The notes under the pieces are model-generated. The model did not search any database, was not told the DNA's origin, and saw nothing but the letters and a program-made list of their open reading frames with translations. This document shows, piece after piece, positions 47,687 through 60,208 of a DNA stretch of 64,000 nucleotides (positions are counted from its first letter, which is position 1; each line of letters begins with the position of its first letter). The DNA comes from Chondrosia reniformis. Lineage: Eukaryota > Porifera > Demospongiae > Chondrillida > Chondrillidae. The stretch is taken from contig OX359199.1 of the NCBI GenBank assembly GCA_947172415.1, positions 6,038,384 through 6,102,383 on the forward strand, read 5' to 3'. The translations under genes were made by a program, and so were the position numbers.

Positions 47687-50567
47687 ATGGACCAAGTGGA
47701 AATAGATACAACTGCTTATGCCATTATTATCGCATCTGTCGCTGGTCTGGTTGTTTTATTTTTATTGTTGGTTATTGGTAAGCGCGTAGTCTAGGGACAC
47801 GCCATGCATCTCTTTAGGAGCCACACCCCTTTTTAAGCAACACACAGATTCTGAGAACCATGACAGAACCATCCATCACTTCTATTTTTTAATATAATAT
47901 ATTGATTTCCTTTTATATTGTTTCGGGTTCACTACTTTTCTTTTATTTTAAATAGTCCTCTGTGTTGGGTGTCTCTTCCTTCGGCATCTAAGTGGGATTG
48001 CTAACATTTTGTCGGGAAATGAGGAAAAGCAAGAAGACACTATTCTCATAATAGAAGAAGATGAACCAGTTAAAAGCTTCAAAAGAAGAGGCAAGCGGGC
48101 TAGATCCAAAAAAAGGCATTCATCCGGCAAACTGGACTCTTCATCAGGAAACTCCAGTCTGGCAGTGGATGATGAGGACGTCGACTATGATATCGATGAA
48201 TCTAGCAAATTTTCTCCTATCAATCCTCCAAGCCATCCTTCCCAGCGGCTTAGCATCATTGAAGAATGGCACAAAGCACGGGAAAGTACAATAATTGTTG
48301 ACTCGGAGGCCCATCTAGATTCAGAGGGAAAGCACACTGAGGAACTCTTACAACCTAATGATGATATTAAGGACTATCTAGAGGAAGAATTGATGGACCT
48401 TGACCTATTCTTAGAAACTTCGTTTAATGATAGAGAACAACAGCTTAGTCTTGTGCAACCAGCAAATCAAGATGAGCAAGCTGAGTGAGTTTAACCAATA
48501 ATTAAGAAAAGGTATCGATCAGTGTAACATATAGTCCCCCACTCAGTGACTGTTAGTGGTGCGGTGACTGAGGGGCTGTATTGCATAGCAGACACAAATT
48601 AAACAATAATAAGATGAAGCTTGATGACAGGGCAACCTATATTATTAATTGCTTTCCTTTAAGGGTTAGGTTTAAGGAAGAGCAGAAGGTATGGGTACTT
48701 GCAGAAATGACATCAGACTCTCCCATTACAAGCAAGTTAGAGAAAAAGAAGAAGCAAAAACTGTAAGTAATAATGACTTTATTAAAATGACACATGCAAA
48801 AAAAACAAAAAGAAAAGTTCTAGCCCTAGCTATAATAAATATAATTACATGGATCTTCTAATGGTATTCATAGCCTTATTAGCACAATATATAATAATAT
48901 TATTATAATATTCATAATCTTGTATACTTTTATTCGTGATCAGTTTGTCTTCAAGTGGTAAAAATCAGAATATCCAGTTAACAAATGAGGACGCAGCTAG
49001 AAAAGAACAGAAAGCTTCAGCATCAGGCTCTACCAAAACTGGTGACATTGAGCATGGCTTTGATGCTCTAGCTGCAAATAGAATGCAAACAGAGAAGTCA
49101 AAGGAAACCCAGAAAACTGATACTTTAAAGGAGAGCGAAGGAACTGATGATTTCAAGGAGACTAAAGGAGGTGATGCTTTTAAGGAGAGTGAAGGAGGTG
49201 ATACTGTGAAGGAGACTAAAGGAGGTGATGCTTTGAAGGAGAGTGAAGGAGGTGAGGCTTTGAAGGAGAGTGAAGGAGGTGATGCTTTGAAGGAGAATGA
49301 AGGAGGTGATACTTTGAAGGAGACTGAAAGAGGTGATGCTTTGAAGGTGGCTGAGGGAGGTGATGTTTTGAAGGAGAGTGAAGGAGGTGATGCTTTGAAT
49401 GAGACTGAGGGAGGTGATGCTTTGAAGGAGACTGAGGGAGGTGATGCTTTGAAGGAGGCTGAGGGAGGTGATGTTTTGAAGGAGAGTGAAGGAGGTGATG
49501 CTTTGAAGGAGACTGAAAGAGTTGATGGTCTGAAGGAAAGTAAAGATGCTAGTGCTTTTAATGAAATGGAGGAAAATGATCCATTCAACGCAGGCAAAAA
49601 AGCTGCTGTTTTGAAGAAAAGTAAAGGAGCTGATACTAAGAAAAGGAAAGAAGAAGATGCTTCAAAGAAAAGTAAAAGAGGTGATGCTAAGAAAGGCAAA
49701 GAAACAGATATTATGAAGAAAAATAAAGATGCCAAGAAAGGGAAAGAAGCAGACATTTTGAAGAAAAATAAAGGAGGCGATGCTAAGAAAGGCAAGGAAG
49801 CAGATGTCATAAAGAAACGTAAAGGAGGGGACGCTAAGAAAGGTAAAGAAACTGATTCTTTGAAGGAAAGTAAAGTTCATGCTTTGAAGAAAATTGAAGG
49901 AACTGATAACTTGAAAGATAGTAAGATAGTAAAGGAGAGTGAAAGAGCTGCTGCTTTGAAGGAAAGTGAAGGAACTTATGATTTGAAGGAGAATGAAGGA
50001 GTTGCTATTTTGAAGGAGAGTGAAGGAGTTGATGCTTTAAAGAAGAGTGAAGGAGCTGATACTACGAAGGAGAGTAAAGGAGTTGATCTTTTGAAGGAGA
50101 GTGAAGGGGCTGTTGCTATTAAGGAGAGTGAAGGAGTTGATGCTTTGAAGGAGAGTGAAGGAACCGATGAGAATGAAGGAGTTGATACTTTGAAAGAGAG
50201 TGAAGAAGCTGATGCTTTGAAAGGAACCGATGAGAATGAAGGAGTTGATACTTTGAAGGAGAGTGAAGAAGTTGATGCTTTGAAAGGAACCGAGGAGAAT
50301 GAAGGAGTTAATACTTTAAAGGAGAGTGAAGAAGTTGAAGCTTTGAAGGAGAGTGAAGGAGTTGATGCTTTGAAGGAGAGTGAAGAAGTTGAAGCTTTGA
50401 AGGAGAGTGAAGGAGTTGATGCTTCAAAGGAGAGTGAAGGAGTTGATGCTTCGAAGGAGAGTGAAGGAGTTGATGCTTTGAAGGAGAGTGAAGGAACTGA
50501 TGCTTTGAAGGAAAGTGAAGTTGATATTTTTGAATGGGCCAATCTTTTGAAAGAAGCAGGATATTAA
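47687..50567 (+). CDS. Gene F: single-pass protein with long charged repeats
   Basis: Exons 47687-47777, 47956-48484, 48664-48762 and 48944-50567 give 780 residues. It has the same plan as gene E: a short N-terminus (MDQVEIDTTAY), helix (AIIIASVAGLVVLFLLLVI), CVGCLFLRHL, a basic patch (KRRGKRARSKKRH), acidic stretch, the motif IIEEWHKARESTIIVDS, and the FKEEQKVWVLAEM block. The last exon encodes more than 40 units of 9-11 residues. The first group is GDALKE(S/T)EG-like, a central block is strongly basic (DAKKGKEADILKKNKG), and the last group is VDALKESEG-like, including a TDENEGVDTLKESEE subrepeat. It ends LLKEAGY. The repeats are much expanded relative to E. The function is unknown. Confidence 0.78.
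49120..50530 (+). repeat. Coding minisatellite array in gene F
   Basis: A 27-bp-based array in register with the reading frame, with three sub-arrays (acidic, basic, acidic) and a longer subrepeat of about 63-66 bp at 50160-50340. Because every unit is a multiple of three, the antisense strand also stays open. That is a by-product, not evidence of antisense genes. Confidence 0.85.
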
Positions 50568-50709
50568 AAGAATACATAACAATACAAAAAGGACTAAAGG
50601 CGAAAAGCAGAATTGACAATTAATCACAACTACTGGCACAGCTATAGAATAAAGATACAATCTATATAACATAGTGTATGTAACATGTGTATATGTAACT
50701 CTTTTGATT

Positions 50710-50727
50710 TCGGAAGTATCCGGAAGA
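50710..50727 (+). promoter_or_regulatory. Paired ETS-like sites upstream of rhotekin
   Basis: CGGAAGT and CCGGAAG lie 10 bp apart, about 65-75 bp upstream of the rhotekin start codon, in the 221-bp spacer after gene F. GGAA cores in tandem are typical ETS-factor sites in animal housekeeping promoters. This rests on motif match only. Confidence 0.35.
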
Positions 50728-50788
50728 CTACGAAAAACCAATTTAAAGAAAAAGGCGCGTAAGTTCTGTTGTTGAAATCGAGGTTGAA

Positions 50789-53700
50789 ATGGCCTCCACA
50801 GAATCCCAAATGGGAGACCTCGTCCCTACTAAAAGAAGAATCGAAAATAAAGAGAACATCAAAATAAATCTTGGTGGTCAAACTCCGGAAAGCAAGCGAG
50901 TTCGACTGGCCCCATCGATCATACGTAAAGAGAAAGAGCCCACTAAAGAGGTGCGAAATCTACGCATGTATTTGAAACTATCTTTATTAAGTTTACTTAC
51001 AACCTAGGCGTATCGTAAGCTTGTGTTTCACCAGTGCGTACACACTGCGCTGAAATTCAAACTGGTAGTTAACTGTGAAGTAATCATACGAAATTGGAAG
51101 TAGTAAAGAATTGTAATGTCTGTGCATATAGGAGGGTCGCATCAAGGAACTTCAAGATCAGATTGACCTCGAGTGTCTCATAAGAGATGGCACAGTCAAG
51201 TTGCTTCAGGCGAGTGCCGGTGGAAAACAGACAATGGATGCATCAAAGACACTATTTGTTTGTAACACGAAAATTTTGGCACTAATGAACGAGATACAGA
51301 AACACAGGTCTGGCCAAACAGAGAGACCAGTACAGTAAGTGGACACATCATGAGTTTTCATATTTTCAAATGATAAGTGCATCATGATATATATAACTGT
51401 GGTCTTCCTCAACCCTGTAGCATGAAAACTAATAACAGAAATCCATGCCCAGCTAAAATTGCTCTTTCCAGTGAGTGACTACCAATAGCATGAATGGAGT
51501 GTAGAGTGTATTTATATTGTACATGTATCGCAGGATGAAGCTATATTGTATGTGTACATATATTAATGGACTTTATTGAATTTGTAGACATAACAATTCC
51601 TTTGGAATGGAGAGAATTTGAAAGTTTGAGAGGAAAAGTTGGTAAGTATACATTCAAGTATTGATTTGGGAGAGTGCAGCCTATTATAAGATCTTTATAC
51701 TCCCTATAAACTGTAGATCCATCAACTACATTTAATGTATTTTGTTTGGTGAAAATGGGACATGAGGTGTGTGATACAACAAGTTTGGTTGAAATTAACA
51801 AAACAACTTCAGAAATTCAGTTTAAAGACGTGATTGAATTGTAAGTTCACTCCAGTCAATGGTGTTATCAGCAGTATATAGGGGACCTCAGGATGACACT
51901 GTTTCTTATATAAGAGCAGCACTATGTCAAATTGCTGTCTATCACACAATATAGGCTATAGTTTGTATACGTAGTTCACATTTTGAAATTACTTTTCCAT
52001 TTTTGTGAAATGTACACTAGACAGTTCATATACATACATACATAGGTACATACGTATGTGCGTACATCAACGTGTCTAATTTCACAGTGATAATTTGGTT
52101 GAGCAAGACTTCAGTGTTCAGATAGAGGTCTACCGTGCCCTTCCCAACATTGAGGATCACTCGTCACAGAAAATCTCCACTCCAGTCAAGTCTGTATTCA
52201 GGAAGTTTAGAAAGGTAAGTCAACGAGTTGTAGCATGTATATGCTACAAATGTATAGCATGTTTTGTTAAATTTAGTTGCTTAAAGTTTAGTGAAAATGG
52301 TATCCTTGATCAGATGATCCCTAATTGTATGTTGGTTGTTGATAGGCAAATAACACAGGTTGTTGATAGGGAAGTTTAGTTGGATTAAAATTGTAATTTC
52401 CACTAACTGTAAGTGTCTCTTCTCAGATAACACCTTCTTCCTTATTAGGATCATTCAGACTCACCTCACACCTCTTCAGGAGTGTCCCTCACCGGCTCCC
52501 ACTCTCATTCCCTTACAACAAACACCATCAGCCCAACCCACAGGTTTGCCATTGCTGGCCACACCATCCTTGACATCAAGGACTTGAAGGGAGCTGTGCA
52601 CACTTATCCTCTGAAGAAAGGTGTGATTGGGTCCTCAGGGACTGCTGCTACCAGATGTGATGATGGCCCATTGCTGCCTCTTTGGGGCCAGTTCTCCTGT
52701 CATCTCATGGCTCAACCAGAGTGTGCTCTGGAGCCAAGAATTGTAGGCTTCATCAACGTACAGGTGAGCCAGGCAGCAGTTTGTTACAAGCCAACATGCT
52801 CTTCTTAATACAACCATGGTATTGGCTTGAGGAGAAGTCAACTGCTACATGAAAAATCTAAGATACCATTTTCCTACATGCTATATGCCTATTCTGTAAA
52901 AGAGCCTATAGGGGAACTAAACCTAAAGAGAGCTTTGGATGAAGATACAGGAGTCTTTTCTTCCTTCTTTTCCCTTCTTTCATCTTCTTCTCCACTGGGT
53001 CAGACAGTCGTTTATGGGAATTCCACCCTTCATCAGTGATCCTGGGAGTCTTTGTCTTTTTCTTTATCTTGATCTTCTGTGAATCCTTATGTTATTTAGC
53101 TGTAGTAAGGTCAAACATAATTATGAAGATGTTTGAAAGATAATATGTATTGTTTCTAATTGCTATAGCAAATGATTTCAAATCTTCCCAACTGGGTAAG
53201 ATTGTGGGCCATCTTGAGACAGAACACCCTGCGATGCTGGACCTACCCAGAGGATGTTGGAAAGAAGATGCCAGTGTACGGCTTCACCTTGACCCAGGTG
53301 AACATGAACTACATTTGTATGCATGATGTACCCTACAAAGACATTTGATGACACATCTTTTCCTGCTCTGTGTAGAATATGGTTGTGGAGAATGCTCCAC
53401 GGTTGGCCATTAGGAGACCCAATACCGTAATACTAAGAGATGAAAATCAGGAATCCTACATAGCTTTTGAGTTTAAAGAAGAAAGAATTGAATGGATGGA
53501 GGTATGAACTAGGCATGCTGTAAGGCTACATGTTTTATTTATTCTTTATTTCTTTGTAAAGAATTTCCATCAATCCATTGTGGATTTGAAAGTTTGGGGG
53601 TCCTCATGTGAATTTATCATCCCATCTTCAAAGTCAGGAAAGGGCAAAAAGCTGATTGTCCATCGACCTGCTCCTCCTCCGCCAGCAGAGCAACTAGAAC

Positions 53701-54017
53701 CTCTGGACCAGACCTCTCTCACAGAGAGGAAAAGCCTCCCTCCTAAACCAACTCCACCTTCACTAGTGAGAAATTCACTCTCAAGGACAGCCCATCCCAT
53801 TTTGCCGGAAAAGAAGGAACCACCCACTAGACCAGCTCCACCCCCTCCCAAGGAGAAGCAGAACCCAGCTCCGCCCCCTCCCAAGGAGAAGCAGAACCCA
53901 GCTCCGCCCCCTAAACAGGTCCAAGGCTCAAGGCTGGCCAATGCCAAGAAAACACCTCTGGTCCTTCAACTAGATGGAGAAGATGCCATCTGCCGGAGCA
54001 ACGAGACTCTCCTTTGA
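50789..54017 (+). CDS. RTKN: Rhotekin-like Rho effector
   Basis: Rhotekin binds GTP-Rho through an N-terminal HR1 domain and links it to septins and polarity proteins. Exons: 50789-50950, 51132-51334, 51421-51470, 51588-51641, 51717-51840, 52088-52214, 52449-52763, 53169-53297, 53376-53501, 53562-54017; 581 residues with all phases closed. Evidence: the HR1 helix (IRDGTVKLLQAS, then SKTLFVCNTKILALMNEIQ), the anillin-homology region (ITIPLEWREFESLRGK, LPLWGQFSCHLMAQP), and a PH domain (about residues 355-470; WVRLWAVLRQNTLRCW-like start, IEWMENFHQSIVDLKVW end). The C-terminus is Pro-rich (two PAPPPPKEKQN units, SH3-ligand type) and ends NETLL, a class I PDZ ligand. Human rhotekin also ends in a PDZ ligand. 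AATAAA lies at 54116-54121. Confidence 0.88.
52848..53087 (+). repeat. Dispersed repeat of about 240 bp, copy 3
   Basis: In rhotekin intron 7, the nearest relative of 33414-33660. It differs by a few substitutions and a short duplicated TTCTTCCTTC segment. Confidence 0.75.
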
Positions 54018-54252
54018 AGTATCAGATGTATTAAACTTAGCTAAAAGAGGTCTAACTTTTCCATTATTTCAAAATGTTTGCTTCAAATATTTGCATATAT
54101 TGTAGGTGTTGATATAATAAAATATTACTTCGAAAAAATATTGGGCTCTTTTATTTAAGTCATCAACTCATTCCAGTTGTCAGTGCACTGAAGTCCATTG
54201 TGCTGTTCTTTCTATGCCAACAATTGGTTACGCCCCCTTTGACCATGTGAGA

Positions 54253-57200
54253 ATGAAGGAGACTGTACTAGTAGTGTTTACTGCAGTTTCACTATTCGTC
54301 ATTAGCTTTCTACTTTTTGCTAACACCTTTTCAGCTGACTTTGTCTACGATGATTCGTAAGTACCTTTAGAGGACACACATTTGTGCATGCACCCTCCTC
54401 TCCTGCGATTTCATCCACTCGCCCCTTCCCCCCTACAGAAGAGCAATTGTATCCAATGCTGACCTCCGCCCGAGCGCTCCATGGAGCGTGCTGGTTACCA
54501 ACGACTTCTGGGGTACGCCGCTGACGCACTCGGGTAGTCACAAGTCGTATAGGCCGGTCTGCACGGGCACGTTTCATTTAAACTATCTCTACGGCGAACT
54601 GAATCCTTACGGCTATCACTTTGTCAACGTTCTTCTTCACAGCGTAACCTGCTTTCTATTCTGGATCCTCTCTCTGTACGCGTTTGAGGGCAACCTTCTT
54701 GTCGGCAGCTTTTCAGCTTTCCTATTTGCAGTCCACCCCATCCACAGCGAGGCTGTAGCAGGGATCGTGGGGAGAGCAGACGTGCTTTCCTGCTGTTTCT
54801 ACCTCCTCGCATTACTGGCCTATATCAAGGCTACAGGGACCCTCATATTGCCTCAGTGCAGTAGAACACAAACCCATTTCCACTATCAGCTACCTCTGTC
54901 TACTTCCAAGAGCACTGTGATTACAATCATTTGGCTCTCGTTGTACAGTGTCTGTGTAGCTCTCAGTATGTTCTCCAAAGAATTGGGTATTACTATAATT
55001 GGAGTCACTTTTATATGTGATGTCCTCATCTTCTCCAAAGTTCCACTTCAAGCTAAATCCATTTGGTCCATATTCAGAGAGGTTGGTATAGTTTGCATTA
55101 CTGGGCTTGTATTCTCATGCTAACTTAATACTTTAGGGAGGTTTCTGAGTAATTTTTATTTCATTTAACATTGGATCATAATAATTCTATGCTTGAAATT
55201 GTTGATGAGCTAAATCTTTCTATTTTCTCCAGCCAGGATGTAAAGGGTTGCTCTTCCGGTTGCTTTGGAATGTCGTGACTGGATCTCTTTTAGTAGCCAT
55301 CCGCCTTCAACTGATCAGCCACTCTCCCCCAACCTTCTCTTCCTCTGACAACCCCGCGGCCAGTAGCTCCATCTGGCTCACAAGAACACTCACCTTTTGG
55401 TTTCTGCCTTCCTTCAACTTTGCTCTCCTCCTCTGCCCTCTGTATCTCAGTTTTGACTGGTCTATGGATGCCATACCATTGGTTGAAGGAGTCGGCGACC
55501 CCAGAAACATTGCATCACTTACCTTTGTTTCATTTCTCACTTTTCTTGCCATCTTCACCCTGAAACAACTCTACTCAGCTTCCTCTGTCAGTAACACTGT
55601 TGAGTCTTCACTTGGGACTGATAATCTCAATATGAACACAGCAAATAGTAATTTCAATCTAAACAATCGTTATGAATTTCTTCCTGTGGAGGAGGGCACT
55701 CTAAGAATGAGACCCATCCAAGGTATGTCAAGCAGTCCACTGTTTGGAGACTACAAGACATCTATTGTTAGTAGTCACAGTAAACCGGTTGTACATTTGA
55801 GACAGGTGAGAGTCACCCAGTATTCCAAAGATTCTGTTTCAAGAGGAAGAGTTCTCCTAATGAGTCTGCTCCTTCTTGTACTGCCCTTTCTCCCAGCCAC
55901 TAATCTCTTCTTCTACGTTGGCTTTGTTGTGGCAGAGCGTGTCCTGTACATTCCCAGTTGTGGGTTCTGCCTTCTCGTGGCTCAGGGCTTACATCAAGTC
56001 TACCAGAAATGTGAGAGGAGAATGCTTGAAAAGGTATGAATACTCACCCGTACTCATGCACACACACACTCACACAGTCACACACATTTAGCCTCCCAGT
56101 CTGATCATTTATGTTATCTTGTTCTATCATGTCTACACTAAGTACCATTAATCACATCATGATGTATTTGGGCATTGACATTTGACGTTGTTCTCCCACT
56201 GGATAGTGTTTAAATGTCATCTGTTTGCTACTGCTGGTGCTGTTGTCATGGAGAACTTATGTAAGAAATTGTGATTGGATGAATGAGGAAGCATTGTACA
56301 GGTACGTATATGTATGTAGAAATAAAGGAAATCAGGTTAATATTAATATAGCTGTTGTTGAGTTAACATTTATGCTTCAGATGTAATTTTGAATCAGCCA
56401 ATTTGTCAGAATGTTATCTCCTTTAATTAGGTCAGGAATCAGTACCAACCCAGCAAAAGGTATCAACATGTTATTGACCTACATAGAGATTTGTTCTATG
56501 CTTATACTGATAGTGGATTATCCTATGACTTTCCACTGCAGCATGGGGGAACCTTGGCAATGTATTGAATAGTAAAGGGCTGACCCTGGAGGCTGAAGAG
56601 GCCTATAGCAATGCCATTAAGCACCGCCCCAACATGGCAGATGCACATTACAACTAGTTAGTAGGCAACTCAGTGACCTTTGACCTTTCTTACCAAGACA
56701 GTACATTGTTTAATACCATTTCACACTTTTATATGTTTTTAGTGGCACCCTATTACTTAACAAGGGAAGCTATAGAGATGCTATAGTGAGGTTTCAGGAT
56801 GCTATCACTTACAGACCAAAGCTTGCAGGTAAATATTATATTTATCTTAATGTGTATTAACTTATTCTAATTGAGTGCCCCTTTTTCTCTGCATTGGTAT
56901 TTGAACTATCTCTGTAGCTGCTCATTTGAATCTTGGAATAGCCTTGTCTGAAGTGAAGGAAACCAGCAAAGCCAAACAAGTGACACATATTAGAGATACA
57001 TTTTGTTAACTCACTAGTCTGATGTAGCTCAGACCTCTGTAACCTCCTTATTAGGTGGTGGCACATCTGATTATGTGGAGGTGGAATAGTGGTCTGGGAT
57101 GTATACATGTGTATATGTAATCCAGAGGTGTTATTGAGCAACAGCATTGGTAATAGGACGTTTCAACCCATAGGTCTTCATCAGCAAACATTGGGTTGAA

Positions 57201-58882
57201 ACGTCCTATTATCAATAATTTATGTTGCTGTTGCTCAATAATACCTCTGGATTAAATCATGATCGCAACCAACAACCCTTATCACTTCATGTGTATATGT
57301 GTATATTCAATGTGTACATATGTGTTGCTAGGTGTATTCTCACTGTAGTACTATTAGAGATGAGGGAATGAGAAATCCTAAAAGTCACATGTCAGCAGGT
57401 AGGTTTTGTGTTGCACATTAATGTCATTCCTTATTTAGTCATCCATAATGGTTCCCATGGCTGTCTTTGTGGTTAACCTGACACACTGTTTGCAATATAC
57501 CATATGTTCCTCTGGTGTTTCAGAATATCATTTTGTGTACATTCTGTAGTTACTAATTGTAATTTCAACCTTGGAAAGATATTCATTAATGAAGGAAATT
57601 TTGAGGTACTCATATGTGCAAGGAAGTAAAATGGCAAAGTAGACAGAATTTGAAGTGATATATGTATTACAGATATATTATACTTAATATGGTAGGAAGC
57701 TCTACTATGGCTCAATAGGGCAAGGTCCTCGGCTCCCCCAGGACATGAGATGCAAAGTATCTACAACTTACTAGGTGAGTGTTTCAACAGTTCTACAAGG
57801 TATCCTGTAGTTAGCATACTAAATTTGAACTTACATTTATACCTAAGAAATGCTAAATTATGTTCTTATACAGGAAAGTGTTATGCAACCCTTGGCAATA
57901 TAGGGGAGGCTGACAGGTACTACAGAATGTCTCTAACAGTCAAACCTGGACACATCCCTGCTGTTATTGACTATGCCAGCCTCTTGAGAACACAGGTAAA
58001 CAAGAGAGTTGTTGATTTCATGATATGCAGATGGGGATAATTCTAAACTTTCCCTTAAAAGTCCTTGGCCAAGGAAGCACTAGGGGTTCTACAGGAAGGA
58101 CTGGAGTATGAGCCTAACAGAGCAGAAGTACTGCTGCACTTGGGTGAGTTTGCCTCTGTGACTCCAGTCTGGTTAGCATAATATAATAATGCCTATATAG
58201 TGTATTGGAGGTATATCTGTCTACTAGTCCTCCAGGATGACCTGGTTTTGACATATATAGTCTATTTGTCCCTGATTTAATACAACTCTTTCAAGCAATT
58301 GCCAATCCTAACTTAATATGCCTTTCTAGGAAATTTGTATTTGGAAGACTTGAAGGATTTCTCTGCTGCCAAGGTACACTATAAAAGAGCAGTATCTGCT
58401 GATCCCTACAATGTTAACATCCTTCTGTCTGCAGCCAACACATTAAGGTAATATTATTTATATTAAGCTTATAGTGAATTGGCGAATGTGACAGGTGTTT
58501 CACTTGACTATGATTGCCTCCACATGCTAGAGAGTCCAAACATCATGCTGATGCTGAAGAGTATTATAAGACGGCAGTGGAACGGGTGCCAGAGGTTCTT
58601 TGCACTACACAAGTCATACACTGTAAACACTAGTGCCATATTTGGCTATAGCAGTATGAAAGAGCCATTATGTGCAGATATCTCTTCCTTTATTTAATTG
58701 TTGTGTTTTCTTATTTGTAGTCTTTTCCTGCTCATGCTAATTATGGGGCCTTCCTTCACTTGATGAAGAAGTATGACAAAGCTGAATACCATTACAAAGT
58801 GGCTTTGCAAATAGATCCAAATGATCAGTTAACTAAAGATAACATGAACAAATTGAGAAGGGTTTTGAAAACTCATCAGTAA
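54253..58882 (+). CDS. TMTC: TMTC-family protein O-mannosyltransferase
   Basis: TMTC enzymes of the ER transfer mannose to cadherin-type domains. They have a polytopic GT-C N-terminus and C-terminal TPR repeats. Sixteen exons: 54253-54356, 54439-55081, 55233-56033, 56207-56301, 56431-56459, 56542-56656, 56743-56828, 56918-56979, 57332-57398, 57550-57605, 57696-57774, 57874-57995, 58062-58143, 58330-58447, 58531-58594, 58721-58882; 894 residues. Evidence: FVYDDSRAIVSNADL with the first-loop acidic pair, NDFWGTPL, SHKSYRPV, HPIHSEAVAGIVGRADVL, FSKELGITIIG, FDWSMDAIPL, LPATNLFFYVGFVVAERVLY, then about eight TPRs from AWGNLGNVLNSKG to the end (AHYNYGTLLLNKGSY, CYATLGNIGEADRYY). It resembles TMTC1 and TMTC4 most, but I cannot fix the orthologue. 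The final exons are duplicated downstream as a pseudogene. Confidence 0.88.
57118..57254 (-). repeat. Long inverted repeat with hammerhead-like core
   Basis: Arms 57118-57170 and 57192-57254 are reverse complements apart from one roughly 10-nt indel and a few changes (each ends TAATCCAGAGG outside and TGGGTTGAAACGTCC at the centre). The spacer is about 21 bp. On the minus strand, across the spacer, CTGATGA is followed by AGACCTATGGGTT (an imperfect stem II) and GAAACGTC. Those are the conserved hammerhead core elements with almost no helix III. I cannot form a good stem I, so activity is doubtful. It lies in the TMTC intron 56980-57331. Confidence 0.55.
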
Positions 58883-60208
58883 TCCAATTTTAGCCTTTCA
58901 CAAACGTCTACTTCTTGTATGTTATTTTTTGTAATAATGAACTCACTCAGGACAAAATTGTGCATATACTACATGTAGAGAGATGCACACATTAATTAAT
59001 GCACCATCAGCATCATATATGTAGCTCTTTCAATTAATTGTTATAATTAACAGTCCATTTAATGGAGGTGCAGCAAACTTTATATAAGGTGATAGATTTC
59101 AAAACTCATTAGGGGTGTCTGTGAGAAGTCTTAATTCCTTCCAAATGAAAATGGATGAAAATCGTCTCAAGGGAATTAGGAAAAGGTATCAAGCGTGTTA
59201 AGAAAAAAAGAAAAAAGCGTCCAAGTGTGTTTGGATCCTCAATGGGTTCCCAAACTCTATTTCAATTATCGCGATATGCTGACGATAAGGAAAAAAGAGA
59301 AAAAACAGCCGTTAGAGTGGTTTTGAACCCTCTTGCGATAATGGAACGATAATCAGCAAAAGAAAGAAGAGAAAAAAGACCAGTCACGTTAGCCAGCAGA
59401 GACTGCTGTTACCGTCGAGCACCGCGAGGAGGTGTGACTTGGATTTTGCTCGACGCAGGGAGTTCACGTTACCATCCACAATGCGAGCCGTCCTTCCATC
59501 GCTGGTCGTCTGGGGCCAGGATCGTTGGTAACGCCTAACTGGTGCAGTTTCGGCTTTGGTAGTCACAGAGTGACAGAACCGGCCTTATCCCTCCCCGGGT
59601 TCCGTTGTATCGATAAATCGATAATTGGTGAGCACATCCCCAAGGCACCAACCGATACAAGGCAGCTACGGAACCTAGACACTGCCAAGCCAACGAGTTC
59701 GGACTTACTTCCTTACCCGAGACTCCACGCTGGCAGGCCTGAATGGTCATATTAAAATGGACTATTTATACTCAACTCAGTGTGCAGAAAGAGAAAAAAA
59801 GAGAGAGAAAAAACGTTTACCTGTGTAATCGATCCAAATGCTGACTCACGCGGTGGTAGCGTAAGCTTGATACTCGCGTCACTGGCTACCACTCAGCTCT
59901 GAGTGACTGTAGAAAAACGCCACTAATATACATTGCTTTACTCTTGCGGCTGTTTTTCTAACCACCACTTGTTACAGTGTCTGCTAATTCATTCATGGCT
60001 AAATGAAATGACCCAACTATAGTCTCAGGTTTGTTACTTAGGTAGGTGTGTTGTATGATAAATATATATCTGCAATGGGCAATGATATTTGGTGTATATA
60101 TATAGCTTCATTTTCTTTATGTGTATACGCAGTGCAAGTTAGAAAATCCTCTAACTCCTAGGATAGCTACAATCAAGTAAGAATAATTCTAATCTCTTTC
60201 TCTTAAAC
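58883..60208. other. Spacer between TMTC and its pseudogene copy
   Basis: Parts of 58883-59020 and about 59730-59990 recur after the pseudogene (61005-61140 and 61140-61400), so they belong to the duplicated unit. The roughly 700 bp from 59023 to 59730 are missing from the second copy. They contain A/G-rich tracts and a GC-rich stretch (59390-59720) with short frames on both strands that I cannot assign. Confidence 0.55.

Noticed and set aside
46254-50542. Long antisense open frames opposite the repeats of genes E and F
   Set aside because: They mirror the in-register 27-bp repeats; the sense frames have conserved non-repeat parts and proper splice joins, the antisense ones do not.
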